A DNA stretch of 64,000 nucleotides from Williamsia faeni. Its GTDB lineage: Bacteria > Actinomycetota > Actinomycetes > Mycobacteriales > Mycobacteriaceae. Each line of letters starts with the position of its first letter. The first letter of the stretch is position 1. The notes below the pieces were generated by a model. The model worked only from the letters and a program-made list of their open reading frames with translations, had not been told where the DNA came from and did not search any database. The stretch is from contig QJJF01000012.1 in the NCBI GenBank assembly GCA_003202005.1, positions 1 through 64,000 of the forward strand, given 5' to 3'. Positions 62,543-64,000 of this stretch are shown here, in pieces. Both the position numbers and the translations under genes were made by a program.

Positions 62543-62821
62543 GTGAGTCCCGTGAAGAAAGCAGGACATCTGCCGATCCACAACCGCATCGGCGTATTGC
62601 GTGCCGAGCGGCGGATGTCCCGCGCGCAGCTCGCCGAACTGGTGGGGGTCAACGTTCAGTCCATCGGATCACTGGAACGTGGCGACAACTTCCCCAGCCT
62701 CGACCTCGCCTTCCGGATCTGCGAAGTGTTCGCACTGCCGGTGGAAGCCGTCTTCAGTCGGCAGGAGTTCAGTGCCATGTCAACGCAGCTCTACCGCAAC
62801 AGCACCGGAGGTCAGCGATGA
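62543..62821 (+). CDS. XRE-family transcriptional regulator
   Basis: A protein of about 92 residues with one Cro/CI-type helix-turn-helix: R-I-G-V-L-R-A-E-R-R-M-S-R-A-Q-L-A-E-L-V-G then S-I-G-S-L-E-R-G. The usual C-terminal V-F-A-L-P-V-E-A-V-F follows. A second GTG three codons later is an alternative start. It overlaps the membrane-protein gene by 4 bases and probably controls the ABC transporter operon it heads. Confidence 0.8.
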   Translation: MSPVKKAGHLPIHNRIGVLRAERRMSRAQLAELVGVNVQSIGSLERGDNFPSLDLAFRICEVFALPVEAVFSRQEFSAMSTQLYRNSTGGQR

Positions 62822-63456
62822 ATAGTCCAGACCCCGTCACCAGAGGTCCTGCGGGACACCGATGGTGGCAACGCTACGAGACCATGCGAGCCGCGCAGCA
62901 CGACAGGTTTCTGCGTCGCTGGGCGAATCGGTTCCCGCGACTCCGGAATCGTCGGACCGCCAGGAGACTTGTTGTCGCATTGACGATCACGATGCTGCTC
63001 GTTCTGGCCGCGGCCATCGGGACCTTCTTCGCGAACGAGGCGATCATTGCGTTCGCCGCGCTGACCATTGGCGTGATGTTGCCGATCATCTGGATTCTCC
63101 GGGCGATCACACTCAATGTGAATGACGCGCCGGCCTCGTCACTCGACGAATTCCAGTTGGCCGGACGCAACGCCGCCCGCTCGATCGCCTACACGGCCTT
63201 GTGGGTGTTGATGTTCATCCCATACATCCTGCTGATGGCCGTCTCTCAGGGAGGCGACTCGAGCGTCAGCGGTGAGGTGATCTACGGAAGTGCACTTCTG
63301 CTGATCGTGCTTGTGGCGGGCGTGTCCTGCATTCCGTTGGGACTTGCCGCCTGGTGGTTGCAAGACCCCGATCCAGAAGATTACGAACCATATCCGCATT
63401 CAGGCACCTCAGACCTGGCCGAGAGTGCCACCGAGACAGGAGGACACGACGCATGA
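62818..63456 (+). CDS. Integral membrane protein of ABC operon
   Basis: A 212-residue membrane protein: Arg-rich cytoplasmic start, then about four hydrophobic segments (roughly 51-71, 74-95, 121-141, 153-178), ending in an acidic, Pro-rich tail. No motif identifies a function. Coupled by ATGA to the regulator before it and to the ATPase after it, so it may be a sensor or accessory part of the transporter. Confidence 0.72.
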   Translation: MNSPDPVTRGPAGHRWWQRYETMRAAQHDRFLRRWANRFPRLRNRRTARRLVVALTITMLLVLAAAIGTFFANEAIIAFAALTIGVMLPIIWILRAITLNVNDAPASSLDEFQLAGRNAARSIAYTALWVLMFIPYILLMAVSQGGDSSVSGEVIYGSALLLIVLVAGVSCIPLGLAAWWLQDPDPEDYEPYPHSGTSDLAESATETGGHDA

Positions 63457-64000
63457 CCAATCCTCTGATCGTCGACGGACTGACCAAACGGTACGGATCC
63501 CTCATTGCCTTGGATGACATGAGCTTCACCGTTGCCCCCGGCGAGATCTTCGGCTTCGTCGGTTCAAACGGTGCCGGAAAGTCGACCACGATGCGGATCA
63601 TCCTCGGCGTACTCTCCGCGGACTCGGGCCGTGTGATGCTGGGCGATTCCCCCATCGATCTCCATACGCGACGCCGCATCGGATACATGCCCGAAGAACG
63701 CGGCCTCTACCCGAAGATGAAAGTGGGCAAACAACTTTCATATTTCGCCCAGCTACACGGCTTGCCCCGCCGCGACGCCGACGACCAGGTCGAATATTGG
63801 GTGCGACGACTCGGTGTCGCCGAGCGCATCGATGACGACGTGAACAATCTGAGCCTGGGCAACCAGCAGCGGGTGCAGTTGGCAGCCGCGCTTGTCCACA
63901 ACCCGGACGTCCTTGTCCTCGACGAGCCCTTCTCCGGACTCGACCCCGTCGCGGTCGACGTGATGAGCGAGGTGCTGGAAGAAAAAGCAGCGCAAGGTGT
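63453..64000 (+). CDS. ABC transporter ATP-binding protein, cut by window end
   Basis: The first 182 codons of an ABC ATPase; the rest lies beyond the right edge. Walker A is G-S-N-G-A-G-K-S-T (about 36-44), the signature L-S-L-G-N-Q-Q-R, and Walker B V-L-V-L-D-E-P. The short A-P-G-E-I-F-G-F-V-G start is typical of ABC-2/NatA-like exporters. It follows the membrane protein with a 4-base overlap; a permease probably comes next. Confidence 0.87.
   Translation, partial: MTNPLIVDGLTKRYGSLIALDDMSFTVAPGEIFGFVGSNGAGKSTTMRIILGVLSADSGRVMLGDSPIDLHTRRRIGYMPEERGLYPKMKVGKQLSYFAQLHGLPRRDADDQVEYWVRRLGVAERIDDDVNNLSLGNQQRVQLAAALVHNPDVLVLDEPFSGLDPVAVDVMSEVLEEKAAQG

Noticed and set aside
1-64000. CRISPR arrays, insertion sequences, integrases and tRNA genes
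   Set aside because: No regularly spaced repeats, transposase or recombinase motifs, or cloverleaf-like sequences were seen in any intergenic region.

Overview
The window looks like chromosomal DNA from a high-GC mycolic-acid actinobacterium of the Gordonia/Rhodococcus/Mycobacterium group. Support: a complete mce import operon (two YrbE permeases, MceA-F), a type VII secretion-like small protein beside a DUF1023 hydrolase, close relatives of mycobacterial FadD36, AccD3 and EchA6, many GTG/TTG starts and many ATGA-type gene overlaps. The left edge is the promoter and leader of an rRNA operon that reads leftwards out of the window. I see no IS element, CRISPR array or tRNA. The genus is inference.

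Layout. 1-437 rRNA leader (-). 438-2366 type VII-like pair (-). 2491-4291 SnoaL-like protein and FadD36-type ligase (-). 4377-6809 SIMPL protein and amidase (+). 6858-9280 SRPBCC protein, small membrane protein and AccD3 (-). 9448-12539 StyA-type monooxygenase ending at a strong hairpin, then class II aldolase and PfkB kinase (+). 12964-20350 an operator, a long structured leader and a five-gene catabolic operon: amidohydrolase, two M24 proteins, crotonase, fused CoA-transferase (+). 20451-34126 a 13-gene catabolic operon (-) with two P450s, ferredoxin, MhpA/B/C-type ring hydroxylase, extradiol dioxygenase and C-C hydrolase, a KstD-like dehydrogenase, a luciferase-like monooxygenase with an FMN reductase, SDRs, a cyclase-family protein and a hydrolase. 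34390-37198 LacI regulator and a second KstD-like flavoprotein (-). 37846-42765 P450, two amidohydrolases, Rieske protein and hydrolase (+). 43332-46075 NuoF-like reductase, ferredoxin, TetR regulator and an unknown gene (+). 46251-56295 Mce-associated proteins (+) facing the mce operon (-). 57203-58588 a lipoprotein solute-binding protein (+). 58596-64000 ordinary genes, including an EchA6-type crotonase, a flavoprotein monooxygenase, a secreted lipase, and an XRE regulator / membrane protein / ABC ATPase operon cut by the right edge.

How it works together. A nearly identical 16-bp inverted repeat (ACTTACACGCATAAGT and one variant) occurs at 12964, 34307 and 56791. These sites lie ahead of the five-gene operon, ahead of the 13-gene operon, and between the mce operon and the binding protein. 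I read 13-57 kb as one uptake-plus-catabolism regulon for a hydrophobic, ring-containing compound. It would be imported by Mce, hydroxylated by P450s, desaturated or aromatised by KstD-like enzymes, and opened by MhpA/B/C-type meta-cleavage, with CoA-dependent steps from the five-gene operon. The substrate cannot be told from the sequence.

A striking secondary pattern is that three enzyme families (M24, amidohydrolase, CoA-transferase) appear as pairs in which one copy keeps its catalytic residues and the other has lost them.
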